Assembly (NCBI GenBank): GCA_016720145.1
Contig: JADJXV010000001.1
Coordinates: 248,001 to 312,000, forward strand
Direction: 5' to 3'
DNA length: 64,000 nucleotides
Source of the DNA: Ignavibacteria bacterium
Lineage (GTDB): Bacteria; Bacteroidota; Ignavibacteria; Kapaibacteriales; UBA961
Shown here: in pieces, positions 45,872 through 56,313 of the stretch
Layout of the letters: every line of letters begins with the position of its first letter
How positions within the stretch are numbered: position 1 is the stretch's first letter
Notes under the pieces: model-generated
What the model was told of the DNA's origin: nothing
What the model saw: the letters and a program-made list of their open reading frames with translations, nothing else
Database searches by the model: none
Translations under genes and position numbers: made by a program

Positions 45872-48404
45872 ATGAAATATTTTGCTGTAGTACTACTATT
45901 TATTTCAATCTCGCCTCTCCTTGGACAAACCAAGGTGTGGGAGGCGACTTCACCGACGACGATAGATTATATTGCAATATCGCAAGATGGTTCTATACTT
46001 GCAACCCTTTCTCAAAAAACACTTTCTGTTTGGAGAACAGATTCGAGCTCTGCAGTAAAGAAAATTAATATTTCACCTACATCTAACCCTGTTATTTCAA
46101 ACAATAATAATACTAATTTCTTGAACGTTACAAAATTGAATATTCGAGTGTAGGTGCTTGCAGAGATTCAAATTATGTATTCATTGAAGGAAAATGTTTC
46201 ATATTCCAGCAATGATTTTTGCATTCACTTAATCCTCAATGTTGGACAATATCTCTTATGCTAACAATCAAGATTTTTTTCTTGCAATCAAAGATTAAAA
46301 ATTTATAAATTTTGTCAGCGATATGATAGTGATACCGCTGTAAATAAAATTATACGGTGGAAGCTAAAGCATTGTAAATCTGAGTAGTAGAAGGATAGCG
46401 TTGTCACAGTAACGGGAATTCAATCATTGCAGTTTACGAGATACCACAAATCATTGAACAAGCAGTACTCCATGCAGATTTCTTCATCTAATTACAAGCC
46501 ACCATTCCAAGGAGGAAGCATACAATTTCGTAATAATTCATACATACCTGAAGCTAAATAGACTTTGTTATGGGATTTTGGTGATGGAGTAACATCGTCA
46601 ATATTACATCCAAATCATGTTATAAACTAACCAGGATTGTATAGCGTATCACTTGACTATTATCACCAAGTTCAGGTACTAATAACATGGTTCGAAAACA
46701 AATTATATAGCTCATCAAGAGAGTATCCAAACCCTCAAGATGCACTTTGGTCGAAAAAATACTACAATGGAAGGATTACTTCCACAGCTATTTGTACAAG
46801 GATAGTATTTTCGCAGGAACAAATGATGGCTCAATTTTCATATAAATATAAATGGAAAGTTGAGTAAATACCTCTCAAAAATAACAAAGTAGATATAAAA
46901 TTTCTAGATTTTAATCAAAATAGACTACAAATTTCTTCATATCAAAGGATTTATATATTAGAACTAACAAATGATTTATATATTCTAGTTGTTCCCAAAA
47001 GTAATTCTGCATTTTGTTCATCTATAAAATCAAGTTGGATGATCCTTCAAATGTTACAAACAATGAGAGTTGGAAATCCTAGTTATGTTTGGGCTAAGTT
47101 ATCCATCTAACTCAACTTTTTATGAATCTAAAAGTACTGGAGGATATTCCTCCATGGAAGTCTCGTCAGATTCAAACTATCTGCAATACTCAAATTATGG
47201 TTTGCAAGAATTTTGAAGGGAGAAATTCCACTATAGAGATTTTTTCTCAGGAGAGTCCAAAGGTTGTTACGTCGGAACATTAAATATAAAAATGAATCAA
47301 ATTATTATGATAATGGACGGTCGCTATCCAGGTTCTTATCCATGGAAATTCTTTAAATCCTAAAAGGTTCAGCAAATTTTCACTGAGTAATTTGAATGTC
47401 TATTCCATTCGCGGCGGCTTACCATTCAATCCCAACTCGTACTTCGTCATAGCCAAGAATAACGTCCACCACATCCGCTATGGCACCTACGACCTCATTT
47501 CAAAATTCCCGACCAAAGGAACGATTCTCCGCCACTCCCCCGATCAATACCATAGCTTTACAAGCGATGGCGTGTGGAGCTTTGCAGATGGTAAGCGTTT
47601 GGATTCATTACCCTTACTCTCGGCGCGGAGTTTTGAAGTGTTTCCGGATGGCGTTCATTTACTCGTAATGTATCCCAAGTCGGACACAGTGGCACTATTC
47701 AATACACTCACCAAACAGTATGTACAGTATTTCAAGGCAAATTTTATTGTTTCCTCGATTGCAATTTCGAAGGATGGAAAGTCATTTGCAACGGGTGATA
47801 CCGGCGGTATAGTGACGCTGTGGCAAACGCCGAAGTTGAATATAACCAAGAAGATAGAATTCATCTCACCACGAGCTGACAAGAGTCATATCAAGGGCGA
47901 CACAGTGCTGTTTTATAATACTAGTATTCCGGTGAATTCCGGTTGCAGATTTGTATGGGACTTTGGTGATGGCACTTCATCACAAGAACTCATGCCTAGG
48001 CATATTTATGAGAAAGCAGGGAAATATACAGTTGGCTTACGTTCACACTGCCCGCCTGAAACGGGAGTCGATTCGACGGTCGATCACCTCGAAAAGCTGG
48101 AGTATATTACCATTACAGATACAGCAACGAGTGTGGAGATCGGAGAAGTTATTCCACAAGAACATCTTACAATCACACCGAATCCTTTGACAAATCATGG
48201 GGTTATCAATGTGAATTTCCGCACACCGAACATTTCAGTGTGAGAATCAGTACTCTGCTTGGTCAGGAAATTATGATTGCCACTGATGTGCAAAGCGCAC
48301 ATGAACAGTATTCGATTCCTATACTTCCTAGTGGAGTCTATTCCTGTCAGCTTCGTTTGTGGAATGGTGAAATTATATCACGTCCTTTTATAATTAGTAA
48401 GTAA
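45872..48404 (+). pseudogene. Secreted PKD-domain / propeller-like protein, copy 2 (decayed)
   Basis: A tandem paralogue of copy 1, starting 4 bp after it. Residues 1-94 (MKYFAVVLLFISI...) are a signal peptide plus the first propeller strands, then a stop at 46153. Compared with copy 1 about 110 codons are missing, and several stops interrupt the PKD region (LLWDFGDGVTSS visible near 46562). From 47392 to about 48105 the frame is intact and nearly identical to copy 1. At 48229 one missing G shifts the frame, ending it at 48243. In the shifted frame a full sorting tail (LLGQEIMIA ... LPSGVYSCQLRLWNG ... RPFIISK) runs to 48404. Not functional as read. Confidence 0.85.
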
Positions 48405-48506
48405 TTCTACTTCTTCACGTTACGATTATAGGTAAATTTGATAAACCTTAGTAGTACTATGTCAAGCTACGAATAAACCTTATAACCTTATTGTACCAAT
48501 TTCTAC
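48402..48506 (+). repeat. Dispersed 3'-UTR repeat, copy B
   Basis: About 105 bp related to 9877-9980, again beginning with the TAA of the upstream reading frame (48402-48404) and in the same orientation. Shared blocks are taattctact, gattata, taaaccttagtag, ataaaccttat, ccttat and ttctac. The rest of 48507-48684 shows nothing. Confidence 0.65.
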
Positions 48507-48684
48507 AAAGGTAGATGCCTGCTTTTTATACTAATACGGTTGTCATTCAGGTTGGTATCGTGTGCTAGTAAGGTTTACTTACAACTTCGTACAGTCCTAT
48601 TCTATTGCTATAAGTAAAGTACCAAAGTAGAAGTAAAGAAGTACCTATATATATCATAATACGTTGAATAATTTCGAGTAAGGA

Positions 48685-49363
48685 ATGCTATCCTCCGTTT
48701 TTACCCCGCTTGGCTCTTCATTCATAAAAAACAAATTTCAGATATTCTTAGCTATCGGCTACTTGATTTTCTGGATTTATTACGCCATTAATCCCGTATG
48801 GCGTCCGCAATGGTGGCTTGATAATTATCTTGTGTTTGCAATTGTTTCCGTCATCATTGCTTCCTACCGAAAGTATCCTCTTTCTGATAGTTCGTATCTT
48901 GTTGCTTACAATCTTCATGTGTTTTCATGCCGTTGGCGCACATGACAGTTACTCCAATGTAGGGCTTGGCTTTTGGATGTCAAAGACCTTTGGCTTTGCT
49001 CGTCCGAATGTCTATGACCGGCTCGTGCATTTTCTTTTTGGGTTAATTTTTGGATATATCTTCCATGATTTATTACGCAGATATTCGAGTTTTCGTTCGG
49101 TGTGGTGGTATGTGCTACCGGTTGAGTTTATTATATCCTACAGTGCTATTTATGAAATTATCGAGGCAGCGACTGCGTGGTCATTGCCACCTGAACAGTA
49201 CGATCCTTTCGTTGGACTTCAAGGTGATATTTGGGATGGGTATCGGGATATGTCATGTGCAGGAATTGGGGCTGTGATTTCGATACTGATTCTACTCGTC
49301 ATTGCCTGGAAAAAGAATATGCTGTTAGATCGGGTAAGTAATTTTATGAAAATAGAAAGGTAA
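48685..49363 (+). CDS. YjdF/DUF2238-family membrane protein, frame interrupted by one base
   Basis: A polytopic membrane protein of about 225 residues. Frame 1 (48685-48945) covers the first helices (FLAIGYLIFWIYYAINP); the second frame, ending at 49363, covers the conserved core: CFHAVGAHDSY, the PNVYDRLVHFLFGL stretch, SAIYEIIEAATAW and GLQGDIWDGYRDM, which match the DUF2238 pattern of a His-rich segment followed by QGDxWD. The frames join if one base near 48900 is removed, giving YLLLTIFMCFHAVGAH. The biochemical role is unknown. The start at 48685 fits a membrane helix within the first 30 residues. Confidence 0.75.
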
Positions 49364-49394
49364 GTTTTAAATTCTGTTAGAGTTAATAATGTAA

Positions 49395-49584
49395 AGTTCC
49401 GTAGGAACGACCCAAATTGTAACAAAGGAATTCATTCCGTTGATTGAGTTAAATATTCAAAGATCCTTAGGCACGCCCCAAATTGTACCAACGGAATTCA
49501 ATCCGATGAATGAGTTAAATATTCAATGTTCCGTAGGAACGACCCAAATTGTACCAACGGAATTCAATCCGATGAGAAAATAAT
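49395..49584 (+). repeat. Tandem array of 66-bp units with gttccgtaggaac hairpin
   Basis: Units at 49395-49460, 49461-49526 and 49527-49584 (the last partial). Each starts (a/t)g(t/a)tcc.taggcac or gttccgtaggaac (a 5-bp stem with gta loop), followed by gacccaaattgta.caa.ggaattca.tccg. In the second unit the stem is disturbed. Lies between the yjdF-like and ptsI genes. Confidence 0.88.
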
Positions 49585-49602
49585 AGAAAAATTCTAGAAT
49601 GG

Positions 49603-49655
49603 CTTGGACGGCAAGGGTGACCGCAAACTGTGGGTTGGAGTATGCAGGAAGGGTG
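49603..49655 (-). repeat. Dispersed structured repeat, copy 2
   Basis: Shares the 18-mer cggcaagggtgaccgcaa (49609-49626) and flanks with 11806-11855; cttg-gacgg-caag can form the same stem as copy 1. It lies 13 bp past the ptsI stop, the same relative position and orientation as copy 1. Confidence 0.6.
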
Positions 49656-49667
49656 AGCAAAATATCC

Positions 49668-51395
49668 TCAACGTTTCCGTTCTTTGGCAATGATCTTTCG
49701 CACTTCATTGCTGCTTTCAGATCTCACAGCTACAGCTGCGAGAATCTGAGACTTGAGGTAATCTGCCTTACGGATACGTTTTTTGAGTTCGAGTAGGAGC
49801 GGGGGAGTGACACTTAATTCATCCACACCTAAGCCGATGAGGAGTTCGGTTGCTGCTGAGTGACCTGCCATTTCACCACAAATCCCGACCGGTATATTCC
49901 TCGCTTTGGCGGCTTCGATTGCGATTTTCATCAGTCGTAGGACGGCAGGATGAAATGGGTCAAATATATGAGCGACAAATTCATTGGTTCGATCGGATGC
50001 AAGTGTATATTGGGTGAGGTCATTGGTGCCAATACTAAAGAAATCGGCGAGATTCGCGAAGTCGATAGCCATGATTGCAGCAGCGGGTGTTTCGATCATA
50101 ATCCCGACCGGCATTGTATCATCAAACGGAGTATCAGACTTACGTAATTGACGCTTGCATCTGCTTATCAAATCAAGAGATTGCTGGAGTTCTTCAGTGG
50201 TGGCTATCATTGGCAACATCAAGCGAATATTGCGATGTTGCGATGCTCGAAGTACAGCTTTGATTTGAGTTTTAAAGATGTCTTTACGATGAAGCAGAAA
50301 CCTTATTCCACGAATTCCAAGAGCCGGATTATCTTCATGCGGCATTCCTTCCGCGTATTTATCACTTCCTACATCAAACGCGCGTATCGTCACGGGATGC
50401 GGGTACATACGTTCTGCAATTTGCTTGTACCATTCATACTGTTCTTCCTCAGTCGGGAAATGCTGCCTTTGGATAATCAAATACTCCGACCGTACCAATC
50501 CCACTCCATCGGCACCGGCTGTTCGTGCTGCCTCCACATCTTCGAGTGAATCAATATTTGCGAGCAAATGTATGCTGTGTCCATCATGAGTCTCGGCTTT
50601 TGCGGTTGCTAATTTTCCAAGCTTTCGTCGATTTTCTTCTTCGTCAATTTTTCGCTTTTCGTATTTAGCCAGCGTCTCCGGCTTAGGATTGCAAATTATA
50701 AGTCCTGCATTACCATCGAGTATCAGCGTATCTTCGTTGTGGATCAATTGCGCTGCATCACGTACGCCAATTACAGCAGGTATCGACAATGAACGTGCAA
50801 GAATGGATGCATGAGATGCAATTCCGCCCACCTCAGTAATAAAAGCTAAAGCGCCTGCTTTATTAAACATCATCAAGTCAGTCGGTGTAATCGATGGTGA
50901 GACAACGATACTTTTCGCGGCAACGGAGTGAGTAATCGAACGATTTCTCAAGCCATCGAGGAGGCGGTCTTTGACGTGGTCGAGTTCGACGGCTCGTTCA
51001 CGGAGGATTGGATCTTTTGCGAGCTTGAAGAATTGTTTTTGTGCGTCAAATTCTTGCACAACAGCTATTTCCGCAGAATAATATCCTTGTTGAATTCTTC
51101 GCTTAATAGAATCTGCCGCAGTCTGGTCTGTGAGAATTAATAGATAGGTTTCAAGTATAGGTGCAACATGAATCGCTTCTTTTTCTGCTATTTCAATAAT
51201 GTGTTGTAATTCAGCAGCACTGCTTTCAAGAGCTGCATAAAAACGTGATATTTCGTTGGGTATTTCCTCAGGTTCAATATGCTCGACAGACGATACAAAA
51301 GCTTCTGTTCTTAGCACGACAGCTTTGCCAATTGATATTCCATGTGAAGCAGGAATACCTTTAATTCGACGTTCGATATGCTTGTGTGCCGGCAT
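49668..51395 (-). CDS. ptsI: Phosphoenolpyruvate-protein phosphotransferase (PTS enzyme I)
   Basis: A 575-residue, full-length enzyme I, which takes phosphate from PEP to its active-site His and passes it to HPr. The phosphohistidine is H195 in GGIASHASILAR. The PEP-binding barrel follows with ADGVGLVRSEYLI, the IRAFDVGSDK segment, FSIGTNDLTQYTLASDR, and the catalytic Cys in VGICGEMAGH. No HPr or enzyme II gene is adjacent, so the rest of the phosphorelay must lie elsewhere; in this phylum EI is often used for regulation as much as for transport. Isolated single gene. Confidence 0.96.
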   Translation of the reverse strand: MPAHKHIERRIKGIPASHGISIGKAVVLRTEAFVSSVEHIEPEEIPNEISRFYAALESSAAELQHIIEIAEKEAIHVAPILETYLLILTDQTAADSIKRRIQQGYYSAEIAVVQEFDAQKQFFKLAKDPILRERAVELDHVKDRLLDGLRNRSITHSVAAKSIVVSPSITPTDLMMFNKAGALAFITEVGGIASHASILARSLSIPAVIGVRDAAQLIHNEDTLILDGNAGLIICNPKPETLAKYEKRKIDEEENRRKLGKLATAKAETHDGHSIHLLANIDSLEDVEAARTAGADGVGLVRSEYLIIQRQHFPTEEEQYEWYKQIAERMYPHPVTIRAFDVGSDKYAEGMPHEDNPALGIRGIRFLLHRKDIFKTQIKAVLRASQHRNIRLMLPMIATTEELQQSLDLISRCKRQLRKSDTPFDDTMPVGIMIETPAAAIMAIDFANLADFFSIGTNDLTQYTLASDRTNEFVAHIFDPFHPAVLRLMKIAIEAAKARNIPVGICGEMAGHSAATELLIGLGVDELSVTPPLLLELKKRIRKADYLKSQILAAVAVRSESSNEVRKIIAKERKR

Positions 51396-51427
51396 GTGCC
51401 TATTGTCCTTAGATTATTGATGTTACA

Positions 51428-53605
51428 TTAGTGAAGAACAACAAAAGGGTAGTCTTTACTGCCGGCAATCGTATAGACACGCACCGAATATATACTTTGG
51501 GCTAGTACTGATGTCGGTATATTGATCGAATATCTTCCAATAGGTAGTAAACCTTCTTGCAATGTCTTCACTTTTTGACCAAGAATATCGATTAAATCAA
51601 CTGTGTAATTCTGTAGTTTGTCAGCAAGTAACTCAAATCTACATTCATTTCCGGATGAAACGGGATTGGGTGAAATCACAGATATTTGGTCGGTAGATTC
51701 TGCTTCATCAACAGAGACCACATTCATTACCTTTTCACAGAGAATTTCATTGGTTGAGTCTAATACTACTCTCGAAACGACAAAAGGAACATAGAAGGTT
51801 TCGAATTGTTCATCGCGTTGATTATTTATAAATCGAACAGTATGTTGTTCATTGTTTGTACCAATGAATGTAATATTGACAGGCATTTCAAACACTTGTG
51901 GAACATCTTCTCCTACTTGTGTTTGGCGTAAGGAGACGACTAAACGTTGATTGACAGGACTATTATAATATTGTTTTGTCGATAATTCATAGACAGGATG
52001 TCCGGCTGAATAAATCCATTGATCAAAGAATGTACGGAAGGGGACAGGAGGATTAGGAACGAGCTCTTCGAAGGTCTTGACCATGTCTTCGGTTTCGATC
52101 GATTGAAAGCGATGTTTGGTAAAATATTGCTGCATCACAGGAAAAAACACAGAATCACCGAGCATTTTCCGTAACATACCATACACCCAACCTGCTTTAC
52201 AATAAGTAGTTGCGTAGTTGAATATATTGTTGATGTTGATTCCGTATATCGGTGGCTGAGGTTGTGTCTTTAGATATCCGTCTCGTTTATCATTCATAAT
52301 TTGTTGATACCGCTCTTCACCGCCCCAAGATTCATAAAAAAGTGCTTCGCCGTACGTGGCACCGCCTTCGTTGAGCCAAATATCATTCCAAGTCGCGCAG
52401 GTGACTAGGTCGCCTGTCCATTGGTGCATCAGTTCATGGGCTATTCCTATTTCGCTGTTGCCTCGGAGCCACGAACGGTTGATAGTGGTCATAGTCTGAT
52501 GTTCCATCCCGCCGTAGTTAAATGGTTGTGCAGCGGTATGTCCATATTTAACAAACGGATACTCACCAAATTTTGTAGAATAATATTCCATCATGGACGG
52601 CACATTTCTAAAGGAATGAAGAGTATTATATTTACTTCCATCTTTGATTGAGTCATTGCCAAGGTCATTTGGCCACGAATAATTGATAATTTCAACGCTG
52701 TCATTTGGATTCGTTACGCGCTTGTACCATTGTGAATATTCCTTGAATTTTGAAGCATTGACGACCATTAAATAGGTTGGAATCGGTGTAGTATCCTGCC
52801 AGATAAAATCACGATAGGAATTTCCCTTCCCATCGTCCTGTGGTGCTCCAATAGTGCGTGTTCCATTGGATGAAACAGTGAATTGTAGTGCAGATTTTGA
52901 ATTCTCAAACGGTACACGAACGGTAATTTTCGCGGAAGCTTTATCATAAGGTGCATCATTACATGGCATCCAAAATCGCGCCTCTTGAGGCTCGCTCATA
53001 GTATAAGCGAGGCGTTCCTCCACAAAGACCGAATCTTCTGCAGGACGTGGACCCAAGCCGACAAACATACCTTTAGGAAATAGGAAAAATCCTTTGTTTG
53101 TAGCACCGGTATAGGTATAATATATCTTAATTGTAGCAGTATCACCCGCTTGCATAGATGTAGGCAAAGTAACAGTAACTTGATTAATAGAAGTAGGTTG
53201 AGAAAAAGTAGCTATTTTATTACTTCGCGAAAATACACTATCAATTATCATTGTGCCTGCATTGAATGTTAACCTACTCGTATTAGCAGAATCGATATGA
53301 ACGAGTATTTCATTTACACCGGAATAACGTCTGCTTTCGGGGCTTGTGCCTGTGTCAGATAACATCGAACGCCAATCCAAAAATAGCTTATAGGAGAGTA
53401 CATCGTAGGGGCGGCGATTTATTGCAGAACCGGTTGGTCGATTGATAGCCATCATCGAAGAGTGAGTAGCATGACTACAGGTCATTGACTTTTCATCCGA
53501 AGAGTTTTCCATTCGGAGAATAGGAGGGATTTTACCGGAGTATTCTTGTGCTACTGAAATCTGAGATAGGAGAAAAAAAGAGAAAAGCAGGGATAAAAGT
53601 TTCAT
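51428..53605 (-). CDS. Secreted M1-family metallopeptidase with T9SS sorting tail
   Basis: A 725-residue exported aminopeptidase-like protein. Signal peptide 1-19. The N-terminal beta domain spans about residues 60-290. The zinc site is H390-E-L-M-H394 with E413 (NEG) 19 residues later, and the exopeptidase motif reads GGMEH at 365-369 where GxMEN is usual. The C-terminal 90 residues form a T9SS type A tail (ISPNPVSSGNECRFEL ... VDLIDILGQKVKTL ... SIYSVRVYT). It would be delivered to the cell surface or medium by the SprA pathway and cut N-terminal residues from peptides. Separated by 36 bp from the BNR protein gene upstream. Confidence 0.92.
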   Translation of the reverse strand: MKLLSLLFSFFLLSQISVAQEYSGKIPPILRMENSSDEKSMTCSHATHSSMMAINRPTGSAINRRPYDVLSYKLFLDWRSMLSDTGTSPESRRYSGVNEILVHIDSANTSRLTFNAGTMIIDSVFSRSNKIATFSQPTSINQVTVTLPTSMQAGDTATIKIYYTYTGATNKGFFLFPKGMFVGLGPRPAEDSVFVEERLAYTMSEPQEARFWMPCNDAPYDKASAKITVRVPFENSKSALQFTVSSNGTRTIGAPQDDGKGNSYRDFIWQDTTPIPTYLMVVNASKFKEYSQWYKRVTNPNDSVEIINYSWPNDLGNDSIKDGSKYNTLHSFRNVPSMMEYYSTKFGEYPFVKYGHTAAQPFNYGGMEHQTMTTINRSWLRGNSEIGIAHELMHQWTGDLVTCATWNDIWLNEGGATYGEALFYESWGGEERYQQIMNDKRDGYLKTQPQPPIYGININNIFNYATTYCKAGWVYGMLRKMLGDSVFFPVMQQYFTKHRFQSIETEDMVKTFEELVPNPPVPFRTFFDQWIYSAGHPVYELSTKQYYNSPVNQRLVVSLRQTQVGEDVPQVFEMPVNITFIGTNNEQHTVRFINNQRDEQFETFYVPFVVSRVVLDSTNEILCEKVMNVVSVDEAESTDQISVISPNPVSSGNECRFELLADKLQNYTVDLIDILGQKVKTLQEGLLPIGRYSINIPTSVLAQSIYSVRVYTIAGSKDYPFVVLH

Positions 53606-53641
53606 AGTTCGATATTGAATTCAAAAGAATATATATTAACG

Positions 53642-55606
53642 TTATTTGATTATAATCAAAGACTTAATTGAATAGCCATAATCAGTCGTCAGTTTGTAGC
53701 GATAGGATCCATTTAGTAAAAGACCAACAGGAGTTGTGATGAAATTCTCACCGGGGCTTGCTATCCCATTAAATAAAATGGCCGTTGTACTTCCTGAAAG
53801 ATCTATTAGTTCGAGTTTAACTTGTGAAGGGGTATCAATTCTAAATCTGAACTGTGGAGAACCGTAGCTTGGATTCGGCGTAGCATCGTAGAGTTCAAAT
53901 TTGGGATTGAGTGTGGTAATTGTTTCAGCAACTTCTGTGACGGAAGATATTGGTACATAAGCCGAATATACATTCATATCGCCATCATTATTTCTCGCAT
54001 CCGCCCAAAATGGAATTGCATAATTCTCTGTGGAAAGAATTTCATTGTATTCTCCAACTCCAAAACCTCCATTTAGTAATCCAACGGTAGAAAAATCTGT
54101 TGGTTTATGTGATACTGCAAAATTCTTTATGAAACTCTTCCCGCCGTCAAATGAAAAAGTCATGTAATATTCAGTATTCAGATTGGAGGGATCATTGCGT
54201 CTATCATACCATGCTAAGCAAATCACACCATTCTTGTTTACTGTAATACTAGGGTAAAATTGTTCGGATTGTATTCCTTTCGTATCATCGTTTACGATTC
54301 GTGGTGTGCTCCAAGTGGAGCCATTATCAATTGACGAACTAAAATATATATCTAATCCATTCTTTTCTTTTGAGGTGACTCCATTTGCTGTCCATACCAT
54401 ATAACAGTTTCCTTTATATGTACTTACCGTCGATTTATCAATAACGAAACGAGGACATGGATAAAGTCGAGAAGCTTGTACTCCTACAATCGAGTCGTCA
54501 ACTTGCTCACCTGAAAATCTTGGTATCTGTACATCTGCAATCTTAATTTCTTTTAAAAGAGTACTCCCACCATCAGTGGAAATTGTATGGTACAATGCAG
54601 GTTTTAAGGCGTTATTCTTATCACCAAAAAATGTAAGATGCACACCACCTTGCAGGTCTATATCAACATTAGTGAACTGGTTAAGTGTATAATCATTATC
54701 TAGAGGTCGTGTTGTTTTTTGTTCGAATTCTTTTGAATTTGCTTTTTTTCTCCGTAATCCAATCCGATTATCCGATCCAGAAGGATGAAAAAGACCGGCA
54801 TAAAGATTTCCACGGAAGGGAGAATTAGTCTGATCGACGACCATCCATTGTTTGTCAAAAAATTCTGTAAGATTTGCACCTGCTAAAGCGGCCTTGCCAA
54901 TTACTCCGCTTGCTTCTCTTGACCAGCTTTCTCCACCATTCAAAGAATATGCCCACGACATTTCAACATATATAGAATCGAACGAAAAATTCACAATAAA
55001 TAGATTGATCCATGACATATACAATTTGCCTGCCGCATCAAATGCGAACATAGGATCGCCGCCTCCTATAATAAGAGCAGAGGGATTTATTGGTCTAGTT
55101 TGAAAACTGCTTTTCCTCCAAGTTTTACCAAAATCTTTGGAATAATAGATCGGGCATGAAAGCCCTTCTAAAGGATTGGTAGTAGAGCGGATGGGAGATA
55201 CTATTAAATTTGAACTGTCAGTAGGGTTGATAGCAGCATGTAATTCAGATTCTGCAGAGGGATCATCACTTACTATGGTTTCTGAATTAATAAGTAGTTG
55301 TTCTTGCTTTACGTTTAGGTCGATATTTGGGAGATATGTAGAAAGAGAATCTTTTGGTAAATACTTCCCATCAATAGTAGAATTTTCAAGTGCTTTCTTA
55401 ATTTCTTCTCTTGAAAATCTTGTCTTTTCTTGTATAATTTCACGAATTGCATTCTGTACTTTTTGTGCTTTGAAAATTTGTTCCGGAGTAGCACGAATTA
55501 AATTCTTGATGCTACGTTGTGTGTTCAGGTCTGAAGCAGTCTGTGATAAAGCATTTATCTCAGAAATACAAATGGTGAGAATCAAAAGTATAGAGAGTTT
55601 AAACAT
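53642..55606 (-). CDS. Secreted BNR-repeat (sialidase-fold) protein with T9SS sorting tail
   Basis: A 654-residue exported protein. The signal peptide is residues 1-20. Several Asp-box (BNR) motifs mark a sialidase-type six-bladed propeller: SLNGGESWS, SIDNGSTWS, STDGGSTL and SFDGGKSF. I do not see the conserved Arg triad and FRIP motif of true sialidases, so it may bind or cut other glycans or have no enzymatic activity. The C-terminal 90 residues are a T9SS tail (DATPNPSYGSPQFRFRI ... LELIDLSGS ... LLLNGSYRYKL). It is followed after 36 bp by the M1 peptidase gene, so the two are probably co-transcribed secreted proteins. Confidence 0.85.
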   Translation of the reverse strand: MFKLSILLILTICISEINALSQTASDLNTQRSIKNLIRATPEQIFKAQKVQNAIREIIQEKTRFSREEIKKALENSTIDGKYLPKDSLSTYLPNIDLNVKQEQLLINSETIVSDDPSAESELHAAINPTDSSNLIVSPIRSTTNPLEGLSCPIYYSKDFGKTWRKSSFQTRPINPSALIIGGGDPMFAFDAAGKLYMSWINLFIVNFSFDSIYVEMSWAYSLNGGESWSREASGVIGKAALAGANLTEFFDKQWMVVDQTNSPFRGNLYAGLFHPSGSDNRIGLRRKKANSKEFEQKTTRPLDNDYTLNQFTNVDIDLQGGVHLTFFGDKNNALKPALYHTISTDGGSTLLKEIKIADVQIPRFSGEQVDDSIVGVQASRLYPCPRFVIDKSTVSTYKGNCYMVWTANGVTSKEKNGLDIYFSSSIDNGSTWSTPRIVNDDTKGIQSEQFYPSITVNKNGVICLAWYDRRNDPSNLNTEYYMTFSFDGGKSFIKNFAVSHKPTDFSTVGLLNGGFGVGEYNEILSTENYAIPFWADARNNDGDMNVYSAYVPISSVTEVAETITTLNPKFELYDATPNPSYGSPQFRFRIDTPSQVKLELIDLSGSTTAILFNGIASPGENFITTPVGLLLNGSYRYKLTTDYGYSIKSLIIIK

Positions 55607-55797
55607 ATTTTTCTCTCGGAAAAGTATAAAAAAATATCAATATAGTATATCGAAGAATAGAATTTCAGCGAATATATTGAATTTCGGTCGATTGTGCATT
55701 GAAAACTTGAAATTCAAGTATTGTTTCACGTGAAAATGGAGATATAAAGAGGGCGGAAATTAGAAGGAAGGGAAGAAATTTTTTGCCAACGAGGCTG

Positions 55798-56304
55798 TTA
55801 CTCAATGACCTTTACTGTCACTTCTTGTACTCCTTCTCGGAGCATATCGAGTTCTTCGGCTGCTGCATGTGAGAGGTCAAGAACACGTTCCATCTTGAAT
55901 GGTCCACGGTCGTTGATTCTGACGACAACGCTTGCATTGTTTTTGAGATTCGTCACCAGCAGAAATGTACCAAAAGGCAGTGAACGATGAGCGGCTGTGA
56001 AGCGGGTCTGATCAAAAATTTCACCATTAGAAGTCATTCGCCCGTGAAATTGATTGCCGTAATAGGAGGCAAGTCCTTGAAATGAAGTAGGGATAGAATC
56101 AGGAAGTATTGTCGATGGTATTTCGTTGTCAGTTCTATTGTTACGTAAAAATTGAATATTCTGAAAATTATTATGGAGTGAAGAAGAAGTACTAAATTGA
56201 CTGCTTGATAGATTCGAAGAAAAACGCAATGAAGATGTGCATCCGATTGACATCAGCAATACTAACCCGAATATCGAATAATATTTATTCATAAAAATCA
56301 CCAA
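55798..56304 (-). CDS. RlpA-family septal ring lytic transglycosylase-like lipoprotein
   Basis: A 168-residue protein. The N-terminus has a short basic start, a hydrophobic segment and MSIGC, a lipobox-like site, suggesting an outer-membrane lipoprotein; the ATG at 56292 (MNKYY) is an alternative start. The double-psi beta-barrel domain is clear: GLASYYGNQFHGRMTSNGE, then FTAAHRSLPFGTFLLVTN, VVVRINDRGPF and VLDLSHAAAEEL. RlpA proteins cut denuded glycan strands at the septum. The SPOR domain of the E. coli protein is absent, as in many relatives. It lies 9 bp from the manC-like gene. Confidence 0.88.
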   Translation of the reverse strand: MVIFMNKYYSIFGLVLLMSIGCTSSLRFSSNLSSSQFSTSSSLHNNFQNIQFLRNNRTDNEIPSTILPDSIPTSFQGLASYYGNQFHGRMTSNGEIFDQTRFTAAHRSLPFGTFLLVTNLKNNASVVVRINDRGPFKMERVLDLSHAAAEELDMLREGVQEVTVKVIE

Positions 56305-56313
56305 AATGTACTC

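Noticed and set aside
53642..55606. BNR protein as a true sialidase
   Set aside because: Asp-box motifs are present, but I did not see the FRIP motif or the arginine triad, so only the fold is claimed.
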